This document shows positions 35,601 through 48,934 of a stretch of DNA of 64,000 nucleotides, piece after piece. The position numbers and the translations under genes are program-made. Within the stretch, counting starts at the first letter, position 1. Each line of letters starts with the position of its first letter. Location: NCBI GenBank assembly GCA_023238725.1, contig CM041536.1, positions 10,825,771 through 10,889,770 of the forward strand, given 5' to 3'. Below the pieces are notes generated by a model. The model was not told the DNA's origin. It was given only the letters and a program-made list of their open reading frames with translations, and did not search any database. This DNA comes from Scortum barcoo. Lineage: Eukaryota > Chordata > Actinopteri > Centrarchiformes > Terapontidae.

Positions 35601-38600
35601 TGCCACTTCGTGCACCAGGACACGTGAACAGACATAAGCGGGAGCTAATTCCTGCAGACAGCAAAGTGCAGTAACAGGTGATGGCAGTAATGAGTTGGAA
35701 AAGGTAGAAACACATTATAAAAGGAGGAAAAACACAAAAGTAGAAGAAAAAGAAAACTGGATTCTAAATATTTAAAGAAAGAGATTTGCGAATGCTTTAG
35801 GAACAAAGGTAGGTTGGACATTAATAAAAAGAAATCTCTATGAAAAGTTTATTTACAATGCAAACTTGCTTTAGCAAATCCAGCCCAGCCTAAGTACATT
35901 TTGCTACTTAAAAAAAACACTACTTAATACAGGTAAAGCATGCTGTTCATTTCAGCTATCTGCGAATCACCTGACCTCAACAGCATAGTCAAACGGACAG
36001 CTAGATCTCCGGGAAGCACAAAGCGCTCAGTGCCTGCAAGACACCAATTTAGATCAAGGGATGCACATTTGGAGTTTGTTTTTTTCCAGGCTTTTGTGTT
36101 TGGTGGACAAACAGCTCATGTTCACTTTGTTTCACAGTGAGGGACAACAATTTATTCTAACTTCACCACTTCACACATTCCTCCAGCGGTAACTCCAGCG
36201 ATGCCATTAAGATTGTGAGAAAACCCCAATTGTACAATATCAATCACAGCAGGTAGACGTTCTTCAGCAGAGATTTGGCACAGAGTTCAAATATTTGTTT
36301 AGGCAGGGACGGCCAGATTGTAGAACAGAGCGTGGGAGAGGACTCTGACAGCAGAAGAGTCACTACCCAGCAGTTTGAGCAATAAATGCAGTCTATTATC
36401 TGATCACTGCCACTGCCTCTGCATCCCTCTGTGTCCCCAAAAGGAGACCAAAACCTCCAGCAAGTAACTCTCCATGCATATTACACAGACATTGTGTCAG
36501 GATGTAGATTTATTCTCAGATAGGTTTTAAATATCTCTCCTCACTGTCTAATCTGATGGGTCTAATAGTACTAGTACACCTCAGAGAACTTGGGACTATT
36601 TGAAGCAGTCATGATGACCTAGGTACTATTTATATCTGTCAAGTGGCCCATCTACCATCAGAATTTACAGTGCACTCAAGTCATGATGGGCCTCGCACTA
36701 AACTGCGTGCACACAGACATACGAGAGGCCCAATGAGTGGCTGTAAAAAGCTGTTTCACTTTGGGTTTATGTTTGTTGGGAATAACTCTGGAAGTCCTTC
36801 ACACAGTTATGATATTACATAAGGACTTTTAAGATGAATGGCTTCTTCAAGAGCCAGCACTGGAGATGGACTAGAGGAAAACTGAGTGCATCTAATCTCT
36901 CCTGGAAGTGATTAGACCATTAGAGACAAGGTAAGAGTGTTCAGATCTACATATGGGGCAGTCAGCCACTTATTCCCAATTATTAACACTCTCTATGGCT
37001 CTCCTTGGCAATAAAACATCAAAGGCACACACCTGGCAAAAAGTATTTGTGTTGTCACTGAGCTCAGGAGACACAGACGAGAATTGTGAGAGGATTAAAA
37101 ACTTAGAGAAGAGTCATAAGAAAGAAACAATGTCCTGCTGATAGCACATGGAGAGACAATTGTGGGACATATAAGGTCTGTGGGGGGAACAGTGCAGCTG
37201 ACACTGTTGCCAGGAGAGAGAAAGGAGGGAATAAGCCAAAGCCACAGGACCAGGAGGGTACGATATTAATCCCTCCACTGCTGCTGCTGCTAAATTGAAA
37301 CCCTGGCAGCAACCTGTGCATCACTATAGCAGTACACCCTTTATTCAAACCTCTGGGAGAGTGGGAAAAGAAGATATGGTGCAAAATTTTAGGGGACGCT
37401 TTTCATGAAGGCGTGATCACTGTTAAAACAGAATTCTCTTTCCACATAGGATTTGAAGAAAAAAAACTGAAAAAGAGTACTGACTGCCTGTTTGGATGTG
37501 GATAAAGACAAATTCATAGGCTGAATTTGTAACAATTAGTTTCAGGGAAACTGCGGTGTTCCAGAGCCCTCTGTGGACATTTCAACATGGTGCTCCAAGA
37601 GCTCACAGCTGTAGACCATTTGAGTAGAGTGACGGCTTCCAAAAGCTCCCTAATCATCACAGACCATCTGGAAAACAACTGGGCCGTGCAGTGTCCACTG
37701 GACCGAGGTAGACAGACAAGAGAAGGAGAAAGAGAAGGAAAAAGATAGAATGGTAGTTGTATGCCTTGCCATGCCATGATACTGGATCAGTCAGTCTGGA
37801 TGGGTATTCAGAGCATCTGACATCAGAAGAGAACAGAGAACCGGCCAGGACACCGGAGTCTCACACATGGTTTAAGATCATATCCTGCAAAAACTTCCTC
37901 AATGATGCCTCTCTAACTTCACTTTCCTTTCTACTTTCAAACTACATAAAAAAGCAAATAAAAGAGCAGACTGAATGTTAAAGCAAAGCAGTTCCCTAAG
38001 CAGAAATATGAAGTGTGAAAAGTTTTATGATTCATTCATAAAATCTCTAACACCAAGTTCTCATATGGAGACCCAGTATTGTGTGGAATAATAGCTGACC
38101 AACAGCATAACCCTCCCATGGAGTCAACTGTCCACAGATTCAACCTGGCACAACATCAGCAGACAACGGCTCATTGCAGATTGCTACGAGGATTACTCAA
38201 GTTCAACAGCTCTATCAGCATTAAATCAAAGACACCACAAAACTAAGAGGCTTTAGGACCAAAGAATTATACTCCTCTACTAAAACCAAGATGTGGGCCC
38301 TCATTCAATCAACATATTCTTTAGCACAGTACATGCACAGTGTTGGAGATTCAAGGAAAATTAGTGCACGTTGTAAAATGATGAGTAAGTCTGATAATCA
38401 CGTATGTCTTGCACACTCTGTCAGATTACACTGAAGAGTGCCATCACCTTCTTACTGATGGCAATTGGGACCACTGCAAACAAAGAGTCTCTTGATCCGC
38501 TTTAAAGCAGCCATGGCCTTTCGTTTCCAGTCCTGAGAAAAGGATGATTCCCATAGGATAAAAAGAGGGACAGACAACCATTAGTGCACACAATTTGTAA

Positions 38601-41600
38601 ACAACAAAAGCTTCAGTAAACTCCGGGATAGCTGGCCAAAAATAGTATGAAAAACAGCAGAGGATAACTTGGTCTGATGTGGATTTTCACTGAGAAACTG
38701 TCTTAATCAGCACCTGGGGCAGTCACCAACATCAGAGGATCTCTTACACATATGTTCACACACAGAGCATCCAAACACCAAAACACATCCACACTTTTCC
38801 TCCAGTGCTAGCCAGATGGCAGGAACCCCACAGAGACTGCAGCGCGTGAGAGCAGTCTGAACAGCTCAAAGGCTGTGAGTTGACTGTCTGTCTCCCAGTC
38901 AGCGCCCGGCCTCAGAACAGAGAGTTATGGCGCTAGAGACAGGGGTGATGTACAGCAGATCCAGGTCCGCTGGTTTCCCTCTTAAATCACATTACACACA
39001 CAAGTGAGCCGCATGAGTACCGAGCACTGACAGAGTTAGTGAGTCAGCAGCCACAGCCATCAGAGCCTCCCCCTGCCAAGGGGGTGAGTAAACAGTCTCT
39101 CAGAGCTTTGCAGTTTGAATAAGGCACTGTCTCCGGTGTGCCATTTGTAAATGTTACTCGTGTGTGTGGGAACAAACGTCTTACTCCTCTGCGAACGTAC
39201 AGTTAGACACTGCATATGGACTTCACGATTAGACTTAAGATAATTATCAGGATTATTGCATCCAATACCGAAGATACATCAAATCACTGTATAATAATAA
39301 TGAATAAGGTAAAGAAAGGCAAAGAGCGGCACAACACAAGGTGGAGTGGTATTTCCTTTAGAGTTCATTGATTGGATACCGCCTCAGAGAGCAATGTTTT
39401 TTTCTTAAATTATGCTGTATATTGCTATGTTTTAAATAATACTGTTGGAAGTTTGCATGTTGTCTTGGTCTCTGTGTAAATTTTCAATTAACATTTCCTT
39501 CTAACAGCCTAGACATGCAGATAAGGTGAACTGGAAACTCATTTGCCCCTAAGTGTGAAAGAGGTCGTCCGTCTGAGTTGTCCGCTGTTCGCAGTGCCTT
39601 TCACCGAATGTGTGCTGGGATTGACTGTAGCTCCAGCAATGCGAATGAAAGAAACTGGCTCTACTTGTTGCCTTTACAATCAGTCTCCTGAAGCACTTCA
39701 AGGTGCAACAAGCCAGGACACACACGCTGAGGAAGGCAGAGCCCGAGACGTCTACATGTGAAAGCAGACTGTGGCTACTGATTTAATTAAACCAAAATGC
39801 AAAAAGAAGAACATTTGTGAGCGTTGCCCCAGCAACCCTGCATAGGATAAGGTCAATTATGTTTGATTAAGTCTAAGGTTGGTTTCAGCAGTGGGAGTTA
39901 ACTGGTAACATCGTATGAGACTTTAATGGTGCTGCTGACTTATGTTTACTACAGCGTAACCTCTAAAAAGCACTTTTCACCTCAGAAAAAGGGTTATTTT
40001 TTAGTTATTAAACAATAACAAATAGTACAGTAGCCAATAGTCTGCTTCAGCTTGTCCCTAAATTTCTGTGAAGCTATGTGATGCTTGCGCTGATTAAAAA
40101 CTACATTTTTTGGCTAACCCATTTAGTAAAATGAAAAGATTATGTTTACTGATTATGCTTGGCGCACGTTTGACACATTTTGTTTGATGCAATTCAGTAC
40201 ATTGCATAATTGTAAATACAACATGTACAACACATAAAGTAGAACCTGGCAAAGCTCCAGGGAGAATATACCAACCATGCTGATTTACAACAGCGGTTTA
40301 ACAATTAACTGTTGATTACAGCTATCCTTGAGATGGCCTAATAGACAGTTTTACATCTGCCAGCTAATCACACACAAGTGTTTTCTACGCCCACGGCATA
40401 AAAATAATTGATCCCACATAGAAACTACACTGAAGGTTAACTATGTATTCACAATGCTCTAGCCTGCAGCAGTAAACATATTCTGGAAGCGGAGAACAGT
40501 TTATCAAAGCATGATTGAAACAAACACTTGTGATTGGTCACAGCTTTAGGGAGCACTTGATTTGATGCACCAGAGCAGGCACTTTAGCCGTAAAGTCAAT
40601 ATTTCACCTGATTGAGTTTAATTAGCCTCAATGCAGAGGCCAAAATTGTGATCACTTATTAAAGGATTAAATATACAGCTCTATCTTGCATTTAATTTTA
40701 TTCTGTCCAAACGCTTGGCCACCTCTCTCACACTCTCACTGCTGTGACTGGATTTTCAAAGTTACATAATGAGGTCTGATATAAGGCTTTGCTCACAGAT
40801 AGAAGCTTAGATTATTCCCTGGAGAGAAGGGAGAGCCTTTAAAGTCTGCCACAACTGTGTGTCTGACAGTTCTGGAGGTTTCAAGGGGACTCGCGTCGCA
40901 TTTGCCCCGAAAGTTCAAGACCTCAACTCTCAAATCTTACTACATTTCAGGTAAAGCTACAAACAAAGCCGCTGCAAACCCACATAGACAGAAACGACAA
41001 TCAATGCAAGCTCATTCCTCAGATTGTCCCCTAGCATTGGGGACTGTTACTCACTTTAGCTTATGTCACTCATGAAAATGAAAACAAATCCCCCATGCTT
41101 GAAGTCTGTGACATGCTAATCCATTCTTCAGATCTCTGATAAGATGCCTCATTTTACTGATGCCCCGAAGTGTCGGTGTCTGAAGTGTCTGGAACTGCAG
41201 AGATGGGACTTAGAAAGAGACAAGAACAGAAATACTGGGATGGACCAAATAGCATGAATGTAACTATCTGAATGCCAGTAGAATCATTAAGTATGCCAAA
41301 AGGGAAGTGTATTCTCAGTGATGGGGTGTTTTGAACTATGCTAGATTCAGACACAAATAGTTTCCCTGTTTAATTAATAACCATTGGCAAACAAGTACAT
41401 CTCCCCAAATTTTCCCTTATCATTTGTCTCATGTTCTACTGTCTGAGCATAGTGACAGTTTTAGCAAATATGACTGAAAGTTACCTACTTCTGCTTTACA
41501 AATGGCTATAATTAATATTTTGATTATAAAAATTGATCAAACGGCAGTGTGTAATGTGTAATTATCATCTGCAGTTCCCTTCAGATCAATGGAGAGTTTC

Positions 41601-43524
41601 ACTGTTTTGCTTCACTCTCACAGCGTCATTTTCAGTTAAAGCTGGCAGCTGTTTCAGTGCAAAAAGCTCTAAAAAGTCCATTTGAGCTACACGCCCAGCA
41701 TCACACAACAGACATAAAAGTTAGCAAATAGCCAGGGAACATGGTTGAGTATTTAGCAGACAAAGAGCGAGATATGTCCCTCAGGTATTGGTGGAGACCA
41801 AAAATGGAGCTGAAAGAATGAGTGAATACTGGTCCTTGCCAGATGGCCAGAAAAATATATTCAAATGAGTGCTAATGCTGCTCTGTATCTGCTGGATGTT
41901 TAAATAGATAATTGTCAGCAAATCAGTTTCCCAGATGACCTTAAAATGTGATAATTTGATAATAATATGTGTTCACAGCTGGTTCTCACTTTTATTGCAG
42001 GGTCATTATGACAAGCAGAGGCTCTAATAGGTTATCAATATAAAAACATAGCATCATCATCATCAAAAAACTGGATTTGATTATTTCTCTCTGAAGTGAC
42101 AATTACCACAACTGAATATTGATCCACATCACAGTAACCCGATACTCCTACCTTTAAATGTGCAGTCAGCCAGTGTGTGGGCCTTCAAAGCACAAACTGA
42201 GCCAACAGCTAAACAGAGATCCACTGGAGAGATTTTTGTCATAATTGGCCAAATTTCAATTGACATGCTTTCCTCTGTTCTGAGTGATGAATTATGCACC
42301 AGTAGAAGTGAACAGCCTAATGAAAGTGGTGGTTGCAGAGCAGACTAGTTCAATATTTATATTTTATGTTGCACTTTATACTGATGAGCACTCAGAAGCT
42401 GAAAATTACCCTCAAAGGACACTGACAAAATGTCATCAAATGAAACATTAATAACCGGGCTGCGATCAAGCAAGATTTTTTTTGTCTACAGCACTGTGAG
42501 GGTCAGCTGACTGAGCCTCCTACTGTACTTACTACTCACTCATTAACCTTCAAACAGGATGTCAGCCATCTCATTGTGAAACCTACTGCAATTAACTCTT
42601 ACCTAGGCAGTTAGATTTTTTTCCTTTTTTTCTGACAGAATAAATGAAACAGAAATATCAAACAAAGAGAGCAACCTGGCAGGAGATCTGCACCTGTTTA
42701 TTCATATATATAACTGCTGCAGACATTTCTGTGACGCAACAAACTCATAATTAGGGTCATCAGGTTCAAAATGTCAACCTTTATGCACCAGTCAAACTGA
42801 TTTCTTCCCTCAATTTATCCTGATGCACACTTCTGAAAAGTCTTCACAGGTCAAGAAGCCTCATTAGCAGACAGTGACAGATAAACATCTTAACAAAATG
42901 CTGCTTCGTTTGCCCAAATCACGTCCCCCCCATCTTGTTAAATTGAGCCTTGAGTTAAAATGTGGGATTATGTGCTACAGAGATAAAATGGAAAACACAA
43001 ATCTGCCAGATGGCACCGTCTCATCAAAACGCTGTTTACGTCACACACACAAAAACAAACTGACTAGATACTGCACTCTGGGTGGCTGTGGTTACTAGTA
43101 GACCCAAGAGATGGATACAGAGAAAAGGTTGTGAAAATAAAGGGGCTGCACAGAGACAATGCAGTATGCAGTCTTTTGCATTTGCGTTTTTGAAAGAGCA
43201 TAGCATCGTGGAGACAAGCTGCAGAACTTTAGCACAGAAGTTTAGTTCAAAAAGAGCAAAGAGATCTGTACTCTCGACACAGGGTACAAAGCAACAGACA
43301 GATTAATCTAAAGGCGAAAGTGCCTGATGTGTGGATTACTGTTCCAGCACTTGGAGGACCAAAGCTGCAGGATGGCTGGCTGGATGGAGTTCAGTGTTCT
43401 CTGATTTATCGCCAAGTTCAGCAGTTAAGACCAGGGCCAAAAGCCACTGGCTTAAAACTTGAATGTATTAGGACTAATGGGTGGGTGCTATTGACCCGTT
43501 ACTGCCTCCTCAATGAGCCACAGC

Positions 43525-43568
43525 ATGTGTGTGTGTGTTTGTGTGTGTTTGTGTGCGTGTGTGTGTAT
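43525..43568. repeat. imperfect (GT)n microsatellite
   Basis: GT run with TTT and GC interruptions in intron 3. Confidence 0.95.
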
Positions 43569-46500
43569 GCAATGGGTTTTCTTATGTACCCCAAAAAAAG
43601 AAAGAAAAACAAAAGATAAGGCGACAGAGGCAATACTGAAACTTAAGTTTTAAACTGTAGCACCTTGACAAAATGTAGCCACATTGCAGTCCTTTCTGAC
43701 TTGTAAGAGTCACAACACACTGATTTTACTTCTGTATGTCTGCATGTGAATGAAACGCAACAGGGAAATAGTTTGCAGTTTCACACCTCCTCATGATCTC
43801 ACTCTGTGTTAGTGGGGGAGAAAGTACTGGCCAATTGACACATAGTTCCCCAGACTAAAAAGCAGCGTTGTCACTGGGCCACCTGCAAACAACCCGGCAA
43901 CTCAAAAGAGATTCATCGGTCTGAGGAGAGCGGTAAGCCGTGACTGATTCAATTAACATCTCCACTGACCTTCGCTCACTCAAAACTCACAGCGCCATTA
44001 AATAATGAAATCTTGCAAGGGACCGTGGCTCCAGTCAACACTATCACACTAACAATCTGCACTTTCCATCCTCCCCAACACGTCCCATCAGAGGACAGCC
44101 TACGTCAGCGCAATCTGCCCCTTGATGCTCACGCTGTGTAACCTGATGGTGACAGCCAAGCCACACAGCCAGCATGTGAATGGGCCAGATCCTTTGCACA
44201 GGCCTTAAAAAAAAAGACTCGAGTCATAGAAATGACTCAATGATCCAGGGTATGAAAACAAAGTGGAGGGTGTTTGTTTTTTGGTTTAAACAGTTTCTCC
44301 CCCCTTGTTTATGTACGTGCCCCTAAAGTTGCAATACCGGACAATACTATTTTAATGACAAAGTAATGATAACCCACTGTAAAACATACACTTATACAGC
44401 TGTCAGCAGGCTAATGGTTTTGAACAGCTTTCAGAGGCTTTTACTGGCAACCTCACACTGAGCCTCAAAATGCTCCAAGTACCATCTAAGACCGTTATCA
44501 CATAAACCTGTCAGCACGTCACTATGTCAAAACAAAGAGTCATGATGAAATTTGCAGGCATGGTTTTACACAACACAATTATTCAAGTTTAAATACATCT
44601 ATGATACAGCTTCATCAGCTTCAAGGCTGACAAATTGATCCAGTGCCTTGAATTGGCCATACTTGTTTATCAGTGGACACAGCCAGCTTAATGACACGAA
44701 TATATACAGTGGTAACCACCTAATTAGAATTCTACATGCAACAGGGCTTTGCAAAGTAAAACAACAAAGAGGAACCTCTCGGGTCGGTCTCAGTAAACAG
44801 TCTGGGAAAATGTGTCTTACTAAAACAGTCCAAACAAGCCAGACTGAGGCAGCCTCGGTCACATGTCGGCTAATTATGTGCATTTCACTCACAAAATCTG
44901 CATCGGCTTTCAATAAAAATGAAACAGTGTAGTCTTCCCCATAAGCAGACAGCACAGCGTGTCGTATGCGAACTAATAGTTTCCGTAGGGCCACCACAAA
45001 AAGAACGGCACATCTTTTATACTGACAATATGAAATGGCAGTGTTCAAAGATAAAAGACAGACAGTATAGATGTGATATAAGTGACACGCACCTCTAATG
45101 AGTGACAGAGGGGAAAGACAGCTGAGGGAGGACTGACAGTCAGCATAATGGGGAGGGAGGAAGGTAATCCACCAAACCGTCGTGTGTATTTTTTGCAGTG
45201 GCCTCTTGCTAAATTATCAGCAACCAGCACAGATGAATGTTCGGGAATTATCTGTGTCATTGCTCTTTTTAAAAAAAAAGTTTTTAAATTGTGCAGATTT
45301 ATCCACGGTGAGATTTCGATTGAGGTCAAAAGAAAGAGATGGGCTGGAGCTGCTGCTCAGTTAAACCTGAGACTGTTTCTTGCCTATTAAGACTAAAATA
45401 AAAGGTTCACGTGTGGCTCACTTGCTTCCTTGCAGACAAACCACAGGTTCTCTTTGCCGAGCAGTGGGATGCATCAGCTAATACGTGGCTTCTCTAAATG
45501 GTCTTATTTAGTTTGTCAGATAATCAATAAGCTTCTTATTACTATTAAGATGACTGAGGGAGATTTTAAATGTCTAATCAAACAATATCACATTAGCCTC
45601 AAATGTAAGTGTCAGCAGCTGAGCTAATCCATGATAATAGACATTATTAGACAATATAGTTATCATTCAGGGAAAAAATTATATTTCGAAAAAAAAAAAA
45701 GATCTCAGCTGCTCATATATCCCCCTGATCACTACAGCCTACACCCTCTTAATCCCCAGTTAAACCTTACGTACAACAAGTTTATTTCAGAAAAAAATCA
45801 TTCTAAGGACACAGTGATTGAAAAAAACGTTTTCAGTAGTTTTAAACCTGTTTTAAAACTAAAACTGTGTCTGAAATGTAGCTAATGCAACCTGAGTACA
45901 ACATCATTATTTAACATATTTTACAGCGAACAGTGGACTCACAGTGATCGCCTAATGAATGTGGTCCCCAAGTCTGTTTTATTTTTCACCGAGAAGCTGT
46001 GATAAAATACTGGAATATAAAATTACTGCCTTTCAGTCGGACTGCCTGGCAACCTGCCACATGAAGCTTCTCAAATTCATGAGGAAGTCAAAGACGGAGA
46101 GGGGATTCAGAGAGGATAATACGGCATAATATCCTAAATACGTAGCCTGCGTGTTGCAGTGTCTTCAATCATGCAGATGCACTCTTGTGTTATGGCAGAG
46201 AAATTCATGTGTTAAATATCTATACCTGCTGTGCGAGAGGAGTATTTCATCAGGACATTCAAAATAACAAATATTTCAACTCATACCCTTGGGTTTATAC
46301 GTTCTGAGGTGATGATGATGAATCAGTGCTGACTGAATGACAGCGCTTGTGATCGCTTTTGATTAGTCGCATGCGTCAGGCTACCAACGGAGGAGAGAGA
46401 GAGAGGAAAATGTGAAATACACTGTAGCTCAACAGCCATTCGTCACAGCCAACTACTAATGTAATTCATGTAGATCCTGGTCATCAAACAGAGAGGGGCA

Positions 46501-47217
46501 CAAAGTGAACAAACCAAAGTGTTTCAGTGGACCTGGATGATATATCACATTTCCTTCTGCCCACACAGCGCAAACAAATGAGCATAGTGGGGGTACGATG
46601 TTCAAACAACATCAATGAATGGGGACGTTAAATAACAAGTTTTTAGTACCGTTGCTTGGCATGTACCTCAGAAGTATTTTCCGCCATCTTCTTAAGACAA
46701 GTGTCACTTAAAACTCTGAGCAGGCCCTGTAAACCCCAAACAATGAGGATAACGCTCTTTTTTTTTTACAGTTTAATAACTGTCAGAAAAGAAGAACACA
46801 TTATACTTTGGCTCAACACTCAAGTAGGATCAGCTCTAAGCTTGGTAAGTCTGAATAAATAAAAACAGCTCACAAGAAGACAGCAGCCACACTTTTGCCA
46901 ATGTCTGTCTAGTATTTGCACAGTCTTTCCTGTGTAATCATTAACTAGGCGATAGGCCTCTACAGAACAGAAATAGGGAGTAAAGGTTTCAAATTTACAG
47001 CCAAGCGATATTTACTTCAAATATGCAGCATGTTTTCAGCTGAGTGCAGGATCTGATTGAGTTTTTCGCTCATTTGCAGGCGATAAAACTGGTGTTAAAT
47101 GTATTCCTCTTTATTCCTGTTCAAGTTTAGGCATGCTGCAATCATGGTGACGTGCAAAGAGGAAGTGGTGTGAATCTATATGCCATGTTTACATACAGTG
47201 TCAGGTGTTATACTCAC

Positions 47218-47275
47218 TTGATGAAGCAGCGTGCGCCCTCGAAAGTATATCCTTCCTCCCATCCAGTGGGTAGGT
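47218..47275 (-). CDS. plekha5: plekha5 coding exon 3 (first half of WW2)
   Basis: A 58-base exon in phase with exon 2: the leftover G plus AC gives Asp57. It then encodes LPTGWEEGYTFEGARCFI and two bases of Asn76. This is the start of a second WW domain, with the LPxGWEE opening and first Trp at residue 62. The acceptor is TTTTTCACAG and the donor AA then GTGAGT. The human protein as I recall it has AYTFEGARYYI here, so the fish version differs mainly by Gly for Ala and by Cys73 and Phe74 for Tyr-Tyr. The short exon was found by splice phase and WW signature, not by frame length. Confidence 0.94.
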
Positions 47276-48367
47276 CTGTGAAAAAGGTGGACAGTAACAC
47301 ATGAGCACAAACTGGTGGAGCAGGCAGATGTTGCGTGTATTAAATTCACTCGGGCTATGCATTCCCAGCTGTCAGTTCACACCGCAAGACGCAGAGCTGT
47401 GGCAATTAGTCGATTATCAGTCGACCAAAAGACATCAATTGGTAACATTTGCAAGGGAAATGAGAGCATTTGCTTTTTTTTTTTTAATATCTCCAGGCTT
47501 TGCCATGTTGTTTGGGCAAATTAATTAGTAAACTTCACTTTTCTGACTGTAATTAAGTGTAATTATTTTATTATTGTTTCATCTCACAGTTATTTTCTTA
47601 ATTAATCATTTGGACTTTTAAAATGACATACAACATAAACGCTTCTTCTTCATTTTATCTAAATCCCAAAGACAGAAATTCAACTTACTCTTACAAAAGG
47701 CAAAATGAAAGCAGGAAATCCTCACAACTGAGGAGCTGGAATGGAGCAACAATTGGGATTTTCTCTTAAAAAGGTGACTTAAAGGACCGATCAATTAACA
47801 AAATATCTGAAGATGAATCTTCTGGCAGTGGATGCATCACTTAACAGTTTCAGCTCTAATTGCTTTGGGCTGTGGATCTTCTTATTGGCACATGTCACTA
47901 TTTCTTCAGACCAAAATGAATGATCAATTGATGGAGGAAACAATCTGTACATCACTCCATCCTGACAGCAGTGGTTGGTTGCAGCCCTGCAGTCAGTGGC
48001 AGCAGTGGGTTTGCTCTGCAGACACTTTAAGGTACATGAGGGGGCTGATGCATGGTTGGTCGCATGGGAACCTCAACGAGGAGGTATTTGGGATTTGCGT
48101 TTAACACCGCTTCAGTGCTTTTTAAAATGGTGGGGGGGATAATTTAGCAGGTTTACAGCTAACCTTTCCCATCTCCTCGGTACCTGTCAGACTGAACATC
48201 ACTAAGTCTCCGCGATCTGTTGAGCCGGGCAAACCAGACATTCAAAATAAAAGCCCCGATATGAATTTCAACTTCACCGACTGAGCAACCTGAAGAGGAG
48301 GAGGCTCGCGAGGAAGAGGAGGCACGTGCAGGAGGGCATGAGGGGGGGGGCTCACCTTTACCCACCT

Positions 48368-48399
<32 letters not shown>

Positions 48400-48594
48400 A
48401 CACACACACACACACACTGTAAGCAAGCCCGCGTTAAGAAGCACGGATGTCACAACCTCTCCCCTCCGTGCCTCGCAGTGTGGGAAGTATCGTTTTTTAC
48501 CGGGGAGGGGGGTTAATATGTGGCGAACAACAACAACAACACAACACAACATGAGACGGCGGAGAAACTTGCCAGCCGTGAGGTGACACCTTAC
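47276..48594 (-). other. plekha5: plekha5 intron 2
   Basis: About 1.3 kb between exons 2 and 3, with donor GTAAGG and acceptor TTTTTCACAG. The half nearest exon 2 is CpG-rich and includes a CT/CA compound microsatellite and a G-run, so the promoter-type composition extends into the gene. The rest is AT-rich without recognisable content. Confidence 0.88.
48370..48417. repeat. compound (CT)n-(CA)n microsatellite
   Basis: About 10 CT units, a short TTCTCTGT bridge, then about 9 CA units, in intron 2 close to exon 2. Confidence 0.96.
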
Positions 48595-48671
48595 CTGGAG
48601 TTTTCCGGTGGCCGGTGATCACCGCCTCGCCGCTCACTGGATGCAGCCAGGTTGTACTCTTGCCTTCCTCG
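48595..48671 (-). CDS. plekha5: plekha5 coding exon 2 (second half of WW1)
   Basis: Continues the first WW domain. The first base completes Asn31, giving the FIN motif. The exon then reads EEGKSTTWLHPVSGEAVITGHR (shown here as landmarks: second WW Trp at residue 39, the HP pair at 41-42, GEA at 45-47, GHR at 51-53). It ends in phase 1 with a single G. The acceptor follows a strong pyrimidine tract (ten T, four C, then AACAG) and the donor is G then GTAAGG. The TTWLHP core is the usual ligand-binding face of a WW domain. The GEAV-TGHR linker is closer to PLEKHA5 than to PLEKHA7, which has GEPVNSGHM. Only 95 bp separate this exon from exon 1. Confidence 0.95.
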
Positions 48672-48766
48672 CTGTTGGGGAAAAAAAAAAAGGCGTTCAT
48701 TATTTATACACGGTGACTTTGGCAGCAAAGGAACGACTTTAGTTTTTCCTCTGAGCGGGTACGTAC
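48672..48766 (-). other. plekha5: plekha5 intron 1, 95 bp
   Basis: A very short intron splitting WW1 between FI and N. It starts GTACGT and ends with a T10-C4-AACAG acceptor. Such small introns are common in compact fish genes and contrast with the roughly 40 kb intron 3. Confidence 0.93.
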
Positions 48767-48858
48767 TTAATGAAGAAGACGCGTCCGTCCCGAGTCACCC
48801 CGTAACTCCAGGAAGAAGGGAGGCAAGAGATCCAGTCGGGCTGTGGATCCGCCGCCAT
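48767..48858 (-). CDS. plekha5: plekha5 coding exon 1 (start codon, first half of WW1)
   Basis: First coding exon of a PLEKHA5-like protein. It encodes 30 residues plus two bases of Asn31: it opens MAAD and ends GVTRDGRVFFI, the first two strands of a WW domain, with the first signature Trp at residue 17. Family knowledge: PLEKHA5/6/7 are cytoplasmic, junction- and membrane-associated scaffolds; tandem WW domains bind partners such as PDZD11 and the PH domain binds phosphoinositides. The start is the first ATG in the frame and sits in a good context (GAC before ATG, G after). The frame stays open upstream but without an ATG, and the MAAD opening matches mammalian PLEKHA5 as I recall it. The donor reads AA then GTACGT. 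The segment before Trp17 is one residue longer than I recall for the human protein. Assignment to PLEKHA5 rather than PLEKHA7 rests on MAAD here and on exons 2-4. Confidence 0.95.
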
Positions 48859-48920
48859 GTCTGACAACACTGAGAGTGTGACAGCCGCGCGGCTCCGCTC
48901 GCTCAGGCAGCGCGTACACG

Positions 48921-48934
48921 GAAACCTTGGCAAC
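48921..48934 (+). promoter_or_regulatory. RFX X-box-like motif upstream of plekha5 ATG
   Basis: GAAACCTTGGCAAC resembles the RFX X-box (GTNRCC, short spacer, RGYAAC). The right half is a full match; the left half has one mismatch. It lies about 65 bases upstream of the start codon on the gene strand. A motif of this size can occur by chance. Confidence 0.3.

Larger units (their letters stand above)
7136..47217 (-). other. plekha5: plekha5 intron 3, about 40 kb
   Basis: Bounded by the exon 3 donor and exon 4 acceptor, both in the same phase (2), so the join is unambiguous. No nested gene is evident on either strand; the longest frames (about 110-165 codons) have low-complexity or featureless translations. 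Listed separately are two inverted repeats (8.2 and 14.05 kb), a CpG-rich block (16.5-17.35 kb), a GC-rich patch with a GA tract (18.1 kb), a LINE/SINE-like tail (19.5 kb), a Tc1-like remnant (32 kb) and a GT repeat (43.5 kb). The stretches 20-31.9 kb, 32.7-43.5 kb and 43.6-47.2 kb contain nothing else I can name. Confidence 0.85.

Noticed and set aside
44599..45048. 149-codon open frame on the minus strand in intron 3
   Set aside because: Translation has no recognisable domain or family motif, and splice sites around it do not fit the plekha5 phase.
48859..48933. N-terminal extension of plekha5 upstream of the MAAD start
   Set aside because: The frame is open but has no in-frame ATG there (the outermost start-like codon is TTG), and the first ATG fits the family N-terminus.
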